In this document: positions 1 through 11,290 of the stretch, piece by piece
Position numbering within the stretch: the first letter of the stretch is position 1
Layout of the letters: the number at the start of each line of letters is the position of its first letter
From: Dichetophora obliterata
Taxonomy: Eukaryota; Arthropoda; Insecta; Diptera; Sciomyzidae
Direction of reading: 5' to 3'
Assembly (NCBI GenBank): GCA_963920525.1
Contig: OY986439.1
Span: 4,636,501 to 4,700,500 of the forward strand
DNA length: 64,000 nt
Translations under genes and position numbers: made by a program
Notes under the pieces: model-generated
Databases searched by the model: none
Seen by the model: the letters and a program-made list of their open reading frames with translations, nothing else
What the model was told of the DNA's origin: nothing

Positions 1-2649
1 CAGCACTCAGAATGGACCCAATGGTATGGGAAACGGCATGGGTGGCCACGAACAGGGTCTAAGTCCACCCTATTCCAATCAGTCGCCACCACATTCTGTG
101 CAAAGTAATATGGCCCTATCACCGCACGCGTATTTAGGTAAGTCAAGGCTTGAAGTTAAAAAGATAATATTTTTGTTTAACTATTATTATTATTATTGTT
201 GGGATTTGCACTGCGACCTTAAGATCTATTGTGCCCCTTCATGGAACTAAAGAACCTCTTTTAGTGTAATCTCTGAGATAAAAGCTAGTATTGGTCCTAT
301 ATCTCTTGATTGTATTATGACTGGTATTATGTGGTAACCCAGATGTTTCCGTCGAACTTGAACAAATGCGGTACACTGTCCTAGAATGTGTATCGCAGAT
401 TCATTGTTTTCCATGCAAAACCTACCACTTAGAACTCCCAGTTTTGTGAGGTGATAATTTAACCTTTTAGCAATACTGTGATGACCCTGGCAGATTTTTC
501 CAGTATGTTCCTCTTTGCTTTTCTTCATCTTTCCTTATCGAAAGGGAGAGGATCACTTTACCTATTCCACAGAATGCTTCCGGACCAATCAAAGTTGTTG
601 AGTCTTTGCCAGTTCGCCGGCAATTTCGTTTCCTTCTATACCTTTGTATCCCGGAACCCACAGGACTCAGAACAAGTTTTGTTCGCCAAGAGTATTAAGT
701 TTATCAAGACACTTCATCACCAGTTTTAAGATTACCTGATGAGATTTCAGTGACTTGATAGCTGCTTGACTTTCAGATGGGATAGCTTTATTTTGGTTCC
801 GGTATTCACGTTCCAGGTTATAGTATACGCACCTCTAAGTATTTAATTCCTGGTCCGTAGACTCCTGCTCCGGTCTCTTCTTCTGTAAGAGTACCGTCAC
901 AGTACCATGTAATCATATACTGGTTTATGTTATAAGTTTCGGATACACCTTCACATTTCTTTTTACTGTTTAGTTTGAAATCTTTTAGTAAAACTAAATT
1001 TAAAGTGCATGCTGTCCCTCGGCATTGTTGTTTTAGGATATTGTTTCGATAGAATATCAATCTTCTTTCGATTTACGCAATCCTTTTGGTCGATATCTTC
1101 ACTAGTCATCCTTAGAATATCCCTCTTCGCCTGGGTCTAAGTGTACCGGTATCTGTATTGCTTCCAGATCTCTTGTAAAAAAATCTGAAAGATAAATATA
1201 ACTCAAACCTTTTGTTATGAATACGCACGCTCTTGGATTATCACATCTTATATCCCAGATTACCTGTGTATTATATCCTGTCAGCCCTCTGATATGACCC
1301 CTGAAGACCCAGGGTTCTTGGACCAGCACTATTCTTAGTGTTGACCTAAGGGTTGCCCTTGGTATTAACGCCGAGGCGGATTTAGCATGGTGAAGATTGA
1401 TGTGGGCAGTCTTAGTGTTGGTGATTCTTCACTTTTATACCCCCTCTTTATCCAATGTCAGAGTATCGGCCTTTGACTCGGTGTCATCGTCGGTGGCAAT
1501 GTTCAGCGAAGTAAGGTTAATGTTGTTTTGAGACCCTCAACTTCATGAGATAACAAGTTATTTCCTCTTCTTTACCTCCCGCTGCCTTCACTGCTACTTC
1601 TTTTACTACTTCGATAGGTATAACAGCCTTGTCACCCGATGAGTCTATTTCTTTCAGCTGTTGCTCCTCTTTGGGTTTATGAATGTGGATTGGAACACAA
1701 CCAAACCTGTATCGTATGACACAGTTGTTGGCTTTGATATTTTTGTAACTAACATCGATTTCTTCTTTTCTACCTCTAGGATCTCCATCGCCGGCAAAAT
1801 CACGTCCCAGCTTACCCACCTCACCTACGCACATACAAGCCATGCGTCATGCAACACATCAGAAGCAATTCGGTAGCAGCAACTTGAACGCACTGCTCGG
1901 AGGCGGCAACAACAGCAATAATGGTGCTAATGGTCCACATAGCAATGGCTCAGCTGGCTCACCCAACAGCATGAGTTTTCAATCGCCCAGCCAGAGTCTA
2001 TCGCAGCAGAGTTCGCCAGTGAGTATGGGCATCATTTCGCCTACTGGAAGTGACATGGGTATCATGATGGCACCACAGCACCAGCAGCAGATGCAGCAAA
2101 ACAACTCGAAAAGTAGTGCAATAATGCCAACGATGCAACAGCAACAACAACAACAGCAGCAGCAGCAACAACAACTCGGGGGCTTAGAATTCGGTTCAGC
2201 CGGTTTGGACTTGAATGGATTTTGTGGATCTCCGGGTAAGTACACAAAAAATACTCAAGAAAAGCTCAAGATAGAAACTAATCCTAACTTTTTCTTTAAC
2301 TGCAGACTCATTTCATTCTGGACAAATGAATCCACCCTCAATACAGAGTTCTATGTCAGGATCCTCGCCTTCGACCAACATGCTATCGCCATCATCACAG
2401 CACAATCAAGCCTTCTATCAGTATCTTACACCGCCCAGTCAGCACTCAGGTGGTCTCACCCCGCAGCATTTAGTGCAGACGCTTGATAGCTACCCAACGC
2501 CATCACCCGAGTCGCCCGGACACTGGTCAAGTGCCTCGCCGCGCTCCACCTCTGATTGGTCCGAAGGCGTACAATCACCTGCGGCTAATAATCTCTATAT
2601 GTCTGGCGGCCATCAAGCTAACAAGGGCTCCGAGGCAATCTATATTTGA
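1..2649 (+). CDS. N: Notch receptor, C-terminal part of the intracellular domain (last three coding exons)
   Basis: Three exons join in frame: 2-137 (phase 1 end, donor GTAAGT at 138), 1780-2235 (acceptor CTCTAG, donor GTAAGT at 2236) and 2306-2649 (acceptor CTGCAG, stop TGA at 2647-2649). The product is the C-terminal tail of the Notch intracellular domain, the membrane-released transcriptional co-activator of Su(H). It reads [16 protein letters not shown], then SPSPAKSRP across the first junction, the opa glutamine run, [18 protein letters not shown], and then the PEST/degron segment [13 protein letters not shown] with [16 protein letters not shown], ending EAIYI. TPSPES corresponds to the phosphodegron read by Fbw7/Archipelago. 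The ankyrin, EGF and transmembrane parts lie upstream of the window. The glutamine run is 13 residues, shorter than I recall in Drosophila melanogaster. Identity is very secure. Confidence 0.97.
247..1500 (-). mobile_element. Degenerate non-LTR retrotransposon with endonuclease and RNase H remains but no reverse transcriptase
   Basis: This lies antisense inside a Notch intron. Reading the minus strand, the apurinic-type endonuclease start is recognisable near 1412-1370 ([10 protein letters not shown]). It continues as [15 protein letters not shown] and [16 protein letters not shown], ending near 1100. By about 1000 the RNase H domain begins with [20 protein letters not shown], a degraded form of the YTDGS catalytic strand. 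It continues with [24 protein letters not shown] (position 660) and a C-terminal zinc-knuckle-like [18 protein letters not shown] type segment. Frameshifts and stops break it throughout. The roughly 2 kb of reverse transcriptase expected between the two domains is missing. Endonuclease plus RNase H points to the R1/LOA/I group of LINEs. Minus-strand sequence at 1517-1770 may be ORF1 residue but is not recognisable. Confidence 0.8.
2136..2174 (+). repeat. opa (CAG/CAA) repeat coding 13 glutamines in Notch
   Basis: Thirteen consecutive CAA/CAG codons lie between MPTM and LGGLEFG in the middle Notch exon. The mixed codons (mostly CAA with a block of four CAG) are the classic opa repeat, first named from this position in Notch. 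The mixture should make it less prone to slippage than a pure CAG run. Confidence 0.95.
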
Positions 2650-3710
2650 CAATGAATCGCACAGTGGAAAAAACGACGTCGTGAGGCGCTGAGAAGAACC
2701 AATCATAAGATTCCTTTAGTATTTAAGAAACATTGTTGACACAAAAACAACAACAACTTATGTAACAAAAACATATAAAAACGAACTGAAACTGTAGAAT
2801 ATTTCCAAGCGATGAAATCAAAATAGATGACTTATAAAAAAAATGTTAATGGGTAGAGTGTATCCTTTCCACAAGACGACCATCAATTAACCGCATATTA
2901 AATAATAAGGAGACGAAGGGAGTCCTCGATCGGCTCAAAAAGGACACGCATGTAAAAACATACCACTTAACCACGGCCCAATAAATTTAAAACCCAAATC
3001 TCCAAGGAGCTTGATAGCCTCTAGAGCTCTACCAGAACTATTAGAAATTTTCAATAATGCAATACAAACTCATGAACAATCTTCAAAACTGTTCTCACAT
3101 GAGCACAACTCTTTGTTCTAACTTATGTTTTACTCGAAATCGGACTCGAGATTAACTTGTAAAAATTATATACTTGAATGGAAACTAAAGCAACAACGTT
3201 AAGCAAACTGAAAGACATTTTTCATACTTTATTTTGATTTAAGATTTAGCTAAGATAAACTATTAAGTTTTACTTTAAAAAAAAACTCTTCCAATTTGTT
3301 ATTTAAACAAATTCTTTTATTAATAATGTTAAACTATATGTTATTTAAATTATAATCTTAAGCTATAGCAGATGAAAAAAATTTGTAAAAAGTATCTCAT
3401 TTCTTAGTTCTAAGTTAGGTTTAAAAACAAAATTAAAAATCTAGATATTTTTAAAGATAAAATAGAAAAGATTGTGGTAAGTTTTATTGTAAATGTGTTT
3501 GTTTAGTATAAAACGTCATTATTAGGGAATTTCAATGTTTGCAAAAAATATTAAATTATAATTTTAACAAATTCCACAGAAATTATGCCACATTATTTTA
3601 AATAGATTAAGATTAAAATTAAAAATGTTGATTAAATAATTTCTCATATAAAATGCTTAACTTAAAATAATTTAAAGAAAATACAGAAATAAAAGCTATT
3701 GTTATTTAAT
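2650..3710 (+). other. Probable Notch 3' untranslated region
   Basis: AT-rich DNA directly follows the Notch stop codon. The first polyadenylation-type hexamer AATAAA is at 2980-2985 and further AATAAA-like sites occur to about 3690. The true cleavage site cannot be decided from sequence. The end given here is a rough guess based on the length I recall for fly Notch 3' UTRs. Confidence 0.4.
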
Positions 3711-6700
3711 TGGACAACCTGTTAACAGTAAAAACTGTTATCATTTTTTTTCAGCAGAAAAATTTTACATGTTTTTCTTTCTTGTTTACCATTTTAATTT
3801 ATTTTATTTTTTATCAAAATTAGTGGTGTGTATTAAGATTTCTTTACTATTTTTCATAATTAAAGTTGCTTCGCTGAAGCACACTAAAGGACACACTTGC
3901 TTGAGTATCAAAATATTTTCTTTGTTCTAAACAAGAAAAAAGCTTTAATTTTTTATTTCCTTCCTTATTATTAAATATTCATATTTAAAGTTTCAAGTCG
4001 CATTCAAACACATTGTTTTTTTTTGTTCTTTAAAAAATTTCTTTATTTCGATTGACAGCTTGTGAAATTTATTAGTTTTTAAAGCTTAAGAGATAAAGTT
4101 AAGTTTTCAGAGCATATCTTTGAATAATATTTTAGGTAGTTTTATATATTGTAAAAAATAATTGCAAATTCAAAAAAGTTTATATATATATTATTGTGTA
4201 GGCTTATTTAATTGAATTTAAAAGAAAACAATTAAAACTGTAATTTTTTATTAAAACAAATTTAGTTTTATTTTTGAAGAGAGTTTTGGTTTCAATTTAA
4301 TCTGGCTGCATAACATGAGCCTCATCGAAGGAAAGAAAATTAATTGTAACCCTTTGACGCAGACTACGAAGATATCTTTTGTATTACCGTAGTCAAAAGG
4401 GCGAAATTTTCGGTGCAGAAATATTTCATGTATTTTTAATCGCAGTCAGGTCTCGAACGTTTGGGTTAAGAAGCTATTGGCATCTAGTATCAAACTTTTC
4501 TATTAAGTTTTTGTAATTATTTACAGCTTCATCTAACGAGGAATGGTTATCAGTTTTGAACCAATTTATTTAAACCAAAACATTTTACTATTAAAACTAA
4601 AATTCTTTAGCATGAAATGATAATGAAACCACTAGAAATTTTGAAATGTATCCGAGGTAGTAGCGTAGCAAGGGCGGAGGTGAAGCACGTTCCGGGTGCA
4701 CAGCCAGAAGGGATGAAAAATTTACAAGAACCTTTGTTCAACATAAATCTGTATTATAATAAGCTTAATGCCAAAAGAAAGTTATTTTTTTAACTTATGA
4801 ATCCAAATGTATGAATCCAAACTCATTAAATAAGGTGTATATTTAGCTTCATATAGTACTTCAAAATGTCCTTGTATACGGGATGACTGATATCTAGATG
4901 TTTAAAAAATCTGCTTTTTTATAGGGTTACGTTTTTACCATTTAAAACTATTTCCCTCGTTGAAAACTAAACATTTTATAATTTTATATTTTTGCAAAGG
5001 ATATGCTCATAGAGGATGTCTATTTAAAATTGCATTTGAATCACATGTTATTAAAATTTTATTTAAAAAAATGCAAGAAAAATTAATTTTTATATTGGAA
5101 ATGGCACGAATGAATATATGAAGAAATTGGAAAGGGTCATCTGAGCAACTTTTGTTTGTCTAACATACAGCTGCGAACGAAAAAATAGCAGTGCTCTTAT
5201 ATTCAGACTTGTTTGGATAAATAATACTAGTCTACAAATTACGTATGCGGTAAACCCATTATCATACCTATATGTACTTTCAACGCTGATTTCAAATCTG
5301 TACTCAGTTTCCTCCTATATTGTAAAATTTTCAATATACGGGGTGTTTTACGTCTTTGGCACGTGTTGAGTATTATTGATCTAGTATCTAAACTACTCAT
5401 CGTAAAATAAAAAACAATATTTTGTATTTTAGAAAAAAATCAACTTTTCAATCAATACAGGGTGTTCCGTGTAAGAGTGCGAATATTTACGGAGGTAAAA
5501 GAGGAGGTCAAGTTTAGCAAAAAATCGTATGGGAGGGGGGTCTATTTTCGCACCCTTACGAGTTACGGGGTTAATTGTTATTTCATGACGTTGATTCATA
5601 CTATTGTTTCTAGCAGAAAAACTAACTCATGGAAAACTTATTTTAAGAGCTCATGTTAAAGGCAATGAATTGGTCTTTCAACAAAGGGTGTATCAACAAA
5701 CCCACCCAATCTATTTTTTACAGAGCTGTGCTCGTGTGAAGATGAAATAAATCCTTTAAAACTACCAAATTTTTAGTTCGAGTACAATTTTCTCAAAATT
5801 TCGCGTAATAAATCAAAAATTTTTTAACATCAAATTTGTGTTTTATTTAATTTTCTTGTTAACGATATCAAAATCATTAACATATCTTCAAAAATAACAA
5901 AATTAGCTTTACTTCAAAAATTTTACTTTATAACTTGCATAACTAAAATCGAAATTGGAAACATAGCTATTGTATTAATTATTTAAAAAATTTATTTTTT
6001 TAATTCAAAACGTATGAATAAATATATAAAGAGGTACATGTATAGATAGGTTTTGGGATCCATTCATTTTCTAAACATATTCCAAAACCTCCCTGCAAGG
6101 CTTGATTCTGAATCCTTGATAAACACGTGACGCGAAAAAATCCTCAAAATTCTCAAAGTAGGTGGACGCTTGTTAAAAACGAATTTGAAGAAGTATGAAA
6201 TAAATGTTTCAAATCGAGTTTCCTATTTAAATTTTAGTTACAAAAAAAATTTTTACTATAAGATATTCTAATGTATAAGCATTTTCTTAACAAGGATTTT
6301 GCCATCTGATGTTATTAAAAATTAGTGGTTGATCTAAAACTAGCCTACTTTATTCAGAATTTTCTAATATTTTTTTCGCTTTTAAATTAGAAGCTTTGCC
6401 CTCGCCTAGATCGCTGCAATTTTCTCTAATTTAAATACTGCGAGATTGTTAGCAATTTTATTAAGTTTACGACAAATTAAAAAATTATCCAAATTGGCTC
6501 ATTTTTATGACAGAAAAACGATTTTTTTAAGCTGACTTTTAGGAAATCATTTAGTTTTTTAAATTAATTTTACTTTGCTTTCTTCTTGTGTTTAATTACC
6601 TTAAAATATAAGTTCACTTATCGTCGAAGTTCATATGCATTTTTGGCTTAAATTCCCCTTATCATTTGTTGCTCCGAAGAATGATCTTCGACTTATAAGG

Positions 6701-6858
6701 GATAAGAACAACATCGTTATTTCTTCCATTGCATTCGTAGTATTTACTAATGGCTTCGAACTATTTAGTATTAGTTGATTTTAAAAAAATTACAACCAAA
6801 ATCTTTCAGCCTGGTTTGTTGAATGATTACCGAATATAAGGAAATGCATGATTGCAAG
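3711..6858. other. AT-rich intergenic DNA, no gene recognised
   Basis: No coding region is recognisable. Isolated stretches look like single ends of transposons. A less AT-rich patch at 4660-4720 (TAGCGTAGCAAGGGCGGAGG) resembles terminal sequence of dispersed hAT-like repeats. ACAGCTGCGAACGAAAAAAT near 5168 resembles Tc1-type termini. ACAGGGTGTTCCGTG near 5457 resembles the ACAGGGTGNNCC termini of mariner-like elements. None has a matching opposite end that I could find. Confidence 0.4.
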
Positions 6859-6932
6859 GTGGCCGTAGTCTAATGAAAGAGTACGTGGCCCGTAAGCTAA
6901 AAAACCTCAGTTCAAACCCCAGCTAAGAAGGA
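6859..6932 (+). repeat. tRNA-like repeat (pol III box A/box B, SINE-head type)
   Basis: Box A-like TAGTCTAATGA begins at 6866 and box B-like AGTTCAAACCC at 6909, with tRNA-like spacing. The remainder does not fold as a good cloverleaf, and poly(T) follows at 6934. The sequence resembles the better preserved copy at 38809-38880 (minus), so it is taken as a member of a tRNA-derived dispersed repeat and not a working tRNA gene. Confidence 0.5.
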
Positions 6933-7158
6933 ATTTTTTTTTGTTATTAGTAAATGTAATGTCAGAGCTGTAAAATCGACATTCATATTCAGAATTTTAA
7001 GTACAACTGAATAACTACTTAAGAATGCATTCAATGAATGCAAAATTGATTTATAAATAAACTTTTTAATTCACATTCATTTTTACAGAAATGATTTATT
7101 ATTCATTTCAATTATTCATTTTCATTATTACGAATATAATAATAATTTTTTTATTCAT

Positions 7159-7523
7159 TTGAATGCTATTCACAAAGAATGCAATTCACAAAGAATTTCA
7201 GAATTTTCGATTTTTCTTTTTAATTCGTTAATTATTTTTTATACGTTATTAATTTTTTATTCATTATTAGCTTGTTATTCATTATTCACTTTTTATTCAT
7301 TATTCGCTTTTCATTCATTATTCATTTTTTATTCATTATTGATTTTTTATTCATTAATAATTTTTTATTTATATTAATTTTTTATTCATTATTTGTTATG
7401 CATTTTTAATTTGTTATTCATTATTAACATTTATTCATTATTCATTTGTTATTCATTATTAATTTTTGTTCATTATTAATTTGTTATTCATTATTCATTT
7501 GTTATTCATTATTCACTTGTTAT
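7159..7523 (+). repeat. TTATTCATT minisatellite, left part
   Basis: Roughly 18 to 20 diverged units of TTATTCATTATTNATTTT-like sequence fill this stretch. The array stops at 7523 and resumes at 8167, and the interruption is a fold-back element. An open reading frame of 72 codons here is only a by-product of the repeat. Confidence 0.8.
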
Positions 7524-8166
7524 GCACTGAACACATTCACGACGGCAACGACGTTGCGACAACTGCCGAATTATTTTTATATGCTTTTCTTATGGAGGTT
7601 AATTTGGTGAATATGTAGCAGCGATATGACAATGGCCGCATTCAGCACAGACAACAGTTGGCAACTGTTGTGTAAAAATTCGCTGAATGATACAAATTTG
7701 GTAGCGCTAACTAAAACTGATTAGGTAGCGAACGCCTTTTAATCGAGCGAACAAATTCTATGCTACATGAACACAACTGTTTGCTTAACTGTCAGATGCT
7801 GTTACTGACGCTGTTAAATTAATAAACGCAAAAAAAAAGCAGCAAATTTAAGTGAGAAACCTTTGCAATTGAAATAAATTCACATAAAAATTAAATTGAA
7901 TCTAACTTCTGACGTGAAGAGTAGCAACACATTCAGAGAAAAACATCGTAAACTAAGGTAGCGCTACCAATACAGTTCACAACAGTTGTCTGCGCTGAAT
8001 GCGGCCATTGTTTCTGTCGCCGCTATAGAATTATTTCTAATTTGACGAGCGACAACAGCGCAAATATAAGGGTGCGCGAATGAAACAATTATATGATTTT
8101 TCTAGATTGTTGACTCTTTCTTCATGTCGCATCGTAATGTCGTGTAGTCGTGAATGTGTTCGGGGC
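7524..8166. mobile_element. Fold-back (long inverted repeat) element inserted in the minisatellite
   Basis: The ends are inverted: GAACACATTCACGAC near 7529-7543 and GTCGTGAATGTGTTC near 8146-8161. Further in, CAATGGCCGCATTCAGC near 7631 is matched by GCTGAATGCGGCCATTG near 7994, and GGTAGCGCTA occurs in both orientations nearer the centre. No coding region is present. A related element lies at 29343-29490; the two share AGTGAGAAACCTTTGCAATT. The element interrupts a tandem array that continues on both sides, which fixes its borders to within a few bases. Confidence 0.8.
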
Positions 8167-8300
8167 ATTATTCATTATTAATTTTTTATTAATTTTATTT
8201 ATTTTTTATTCATTATTAATTTTTTATTCATTTTCAGTTTGTATTCATTATTCAGTTTTTATTCATTACTCATTTTTTATTTTTTATTAATTTTTTATTT
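8167..8300 (+). repeat. TTATTCATT minisatellite, right part
   Basis: Continuation of the same tandem sequence found at 7159-7523, displaced by the 643-bp fold-back element. Confidence 0.75.
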
Positions 8301-8392
8301 AATTTAATTAAAAAAATTTGTGTCATTTAATACAGAAAATTAGTATTATAAGATAGAATATTTCCGTTCTTGTGATATTTAGACAATAATAA

Positions 8393-8467
8393 ATCGTCGT
8401 TGCGCGTGCAATACCGCGTTTACGTAAACGGATGGCAGATGCGCGGTATTGCACGCGCAACGACGAT
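8393..8467. repeat. Perfect 26-bp GC-rich hairpin with 23-nt loop
   Basis: Positions 8393-8418 and 8442-8467 are exact reverse complements over 26 bp. The arms start ATCGTCGTTGCGCGTGCAAT and are far richer in GC and CpG than the AT-rich surroundings. The loop is 8419-8441. There is no coding region, and no T-run follows that would suggest a pol III transcript. Its function is not known. Confidence 0.9.
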
Positions 8468-8689
8468 ATAAAAGCACTATTAGGAATATCTGAGATGAGT
8501 TAATTGGGTTTTTCGACAAAAATAATTTTTTTAACAATTTTTTTTTTTGTATTTCATTAAAAAAATAAATAAAATTAAATCACGATTGGAAAGCATAAAA
8601 TCTTTAATTTGTTTAAGGGCAAAATTTAAATCTTAATATAATAGTAATTAAGTTTTGCAATCGTGTCACTCGTTATTGCACAGTTTTAT

Positions 8690-9150
8690 TGAGGCCGAGT
8701 TCTTAAATGCCTTTATGCAATGCTTCAGTGTTTTATTTTGAATTGGTGCTAAATATAAATACGAAAACTGCGCAACTCTGATAATATTAGGGGTATTCAC
8801 TATTCAGTTCACTTTCGAGTGGAGTTGAGGACTTGTGCATTTGTGCAGTTAGGTTTTCGTGAACACACTACCATCACTATTTCAAAGCTGTCAAAATTGT
8901 GCAATTGTGCATTGTACATTGTAGTGCACAACTGCTAGAGTCCTCAAGTTTAAGGCAATAGTAGAAAAGCACTTGTGCAGATTTTACGTACGCGTATTTT
9001 GTTTTTGTAAAGTGCACAAGTCCTCAAATGCGCTGGCAAGTGTTCTGAATCGTGACCCCTCTTCTTATAGTTGCGCACTTTTGGTTAAAAGTTTCGGACC
9101 AATTCAAAATAAAACACACTGATGCATTTAAGCACTTAGTACTAAATTAA
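8690..9150. mobile_element. Long imperfect inverted repeat, fold-back type
   Basis: The left arm (about 8690-8840) and right arm (about 9005-9150) are diverged reverse complements. Shared blocks include GTTTTATTTTGAATTGGT, GTGCGCAACT versus CTGCGCAACTCT, and TGAGGACTTGTGCA. The arms surround about 160 bp. No coding region is present. It lies just beyond the 3' side of the minus-strand UPF0729 gene and could fall in that gene's 3' flank. Confidence 0.65.
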
Positions 9151-9310
9151 AAGTTGACATTTGCCATGTTTGCTTTCTTTGGTCATTCTGTTACCTGTAA
9201 CTAAATTTATTTAATTTAAAAACTATTATTTTTACTCGTCGTAGTTATTTTTACATCGTTAACATTTTTACATTTAAAGCTATTGCCATATCTAAGGTGA
9301 TGAAATAAAG

Positions 9311-9625
9311 CTAATTTCCCTTCTTGGACTCGTGCCCTTCGATCGTCAAATCCTCTGTCCTTAATGTTTCCTTTAGCTTTTCCGAGCAACTGTCGGCTGG
9401 AAAGTCACCTGGTAGATCTTGTTCAATCTTATTTTTAGCTTTTGCACCTGGATATGGGCAGACACCTCCTTTACATTGGAATGGAAATTCTGGGCCCGCT
9501 TTAATAATATTGCCTTTTTCATCCTTTTTCTCCCACGGATTCCAATAACGAAGCAATAATGGTTGCACAAATTTGTGCCAAATGTAGAGTAGCACTGGAA
9601 TGATGAAGCACGGAACACAAACCAT
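9311..9625 (-). CDS. UPF0729 family protein (C18orf32-like membrane microprotein)
   Basis: A single uninterrupted reading frame of 104 residues on the minus strand, starting at the first ATG (9625-9623) in good context. It opens MVCVPCFIIPVLLYIWHKFV, the hallmark of the UPF0729 family: a short N-terminal hydrophobic anchor with two cysteines. A cytosolic part follows with YWNPWEKKD and CKGGVCPYPG, and then a charged tail ending ESKKGN. The human relative C18orf32 is a small ER/lipid-droplet protein reported to influence NF-kB signalling; its biochemical role is not established. From memory the Drosophila melanogaster member is CG18508, which I place near Notch. It is the only gene between Notch and Rip11 and is transcribed toward Notch. 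Confidence 0.93.
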   Translation of the reverse strand: MVCVPCFIIPVLLYIWHKFVQPLLLRYWNPWEKKDEKGNIIKAGPEFPFQCKGGVCPYPGAKAKNKIEQDLPGDFPADSCSEKLKETLRTEDLTIEGHESKKGN

Positions 9626-10903
9626 TTTGATTTAGATAATTTTGATCACTTATTTATTTGATCGGAAAGCGGATTCTACGTGTTCTTGAATTTATTTTAA
9701 TGTCCACGAAAAAAATCTAAAATGATTACTTTAATCAAAATATCATATGACTTTGGTTTTGAACGCACCCCCTAGATTTTGTAGCAAGGAACTTTTCACT
9801 ATGACATTTAAATTAAGGCTACTCTTGCACCGGCAGAATTATATCGCAAATGGAGTACCCGAAATACACACACTATTGCGAATATTTTAAAAACATCACT
9901 TTCAAATAACACACATAACTCATTTTAATTGTACCAAAATTCGGATATGTGCGTACATGAAAGATTTCAACCAAACTTTGAACAAAAAAATAATACATTT
10001 TTTACAGCAACAAAGTGCGCAATTTCAAAAGTTTTTAAGTTTCTTTTGGGGATATTTTCGGATTTTTCGGAATATCTGCTATGTTAACAATAAGCAACAA
10101 GAAACTTGTTTATGATTGCAAAAAAAAATGGAAGTGAAGCTTAGTACAATGCAAATATTAAAGTAAATTAAATATATTTAATAAAGTTATATAATAAGTA
10201 TTTTATATTTATATAGAAATAATTATTAAATAAAACTGGAATTGCAGAGAGATTCTTCGCATTCGATGACATCTTGTTAATCAACTTGCACTTGCATTTG
10301 TAGTCGCTTGCAACTTATTTGCATATTTTTTCGAATTTTTTCGACGACAATGGGCCCCATCAATAGTTATTTTAATGTTGATTCTAAATTTAATATAAGC
10401 TTTTCGACAGCAAATTCTCTAGAAATAATGTCAGAAAAGCTCACACTATCTGCGCATTCCTTTCTGAAAAATTTTTCTGCATTTTTTTCTGACCTCCTCA
10501 AGCGCTCTGCATTTTTTTTCGTTCTTTGCTAAAAAAAATGTTGACCTCAAAATAAATCGTGTTCTTTTCTCTTAAATTCCGCAAAAGTATAAAATGCAAA
10601 AGTACAAAGACCGCAAAAGTATAAAATATGCAGAATTTTATGGTCTGCAAAATTCGGCGGTTCTGCATTCTACACTCTAGTAATTCCAACAAAAAAAAAA
10701 ATCAAGTTTGACTTTGACATTAATATTATGTGCTGTGACAATTGTGAGGAACAAAAAGTTATAATTTTGAAAATTTTTCAAATTGAATCCAAAACAATTT
10801 TGATTAAAGTGGTTAGTTTTAATAAAACTGAATAGTTTGATGAATATTTGCTAAAAATTCCATGCAGTCGACACTATACATAACCTCAATCGTAAATACA
10901 TTA
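9626..10903. other. Upstream flank of the UPF0729 gene; no further gene recognised
   Basis: AT-rich sequence that must contain the promoter and 5' leader of the minus-strand gene. No core promoter element could be assigned with confidence. Short reading frames at 10308-10692 show no recognisable domain. Confidence 0.4.
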
Positions 10904-11290
10904 AGGGTTCTCATCTAAGCATGTAGCTGACCCGTAAACATTGTAAGCCTTGTGAACTAACATGCGCGTAAACTATCTGTCAAAATTTGTATGGGCGTGA
11001 GTTAACATCATTTCCGAACCTATTTTTTAGTGTAAGCTGGCATGTAAATCTACGTGTGTGAATGAGGGTTGCCTTTGGCGCTAATCATTACATATTTAAA
11101 GTAGTTGAAATAAATATGAACACGTTTTATCTATTTTTCTATCTTAATGAAGGTTTTTAAAGGGTTTAAAATATAAAAAAGTCATAATGTTGTCGCACCC
11201 GCCATTTTGTCGACATTTACGCTATTTACACTTTATCGCTCATCAAAAGTTTAAATACTTTACATGTTTACATGCTTAGATGAGAACCCT
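10904..11290. mobile_element. MITE with 22-23 bp terminal inverted repeats and TA duplication
   Basis: The left end AGGGTTCTCATCTAAGCATG at 10904 is exactly matched in inverted orientation by CATGCTTAGATGAGAACCCT ending at 11290. Both are flanked by TA, the target duplication typical of Tc1/mariner-type elements. The interior (387 bp in total) has no coding capacity, so it depends on a transposase elsewhere. Confidence 0.8.

Noticed and set aside
1979..2247. Cysteine- or valine/alanine-rich minus-strand frames opposite the Notch opa exon
   Set aside because: They are the complement of the CAG/CAA run in the Notch exon and have no independent support.
5462..5659. 65-codon frame at 5462
   Set aside because: No recognisable domain; it begins at a possible transposon terminus (ACAGGGTGTTCC).
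7159..7377. 72-codon frame of SLL/FYSL repeats
   Set aside because: Explained wholly by the TTATTCATT minisatellite.
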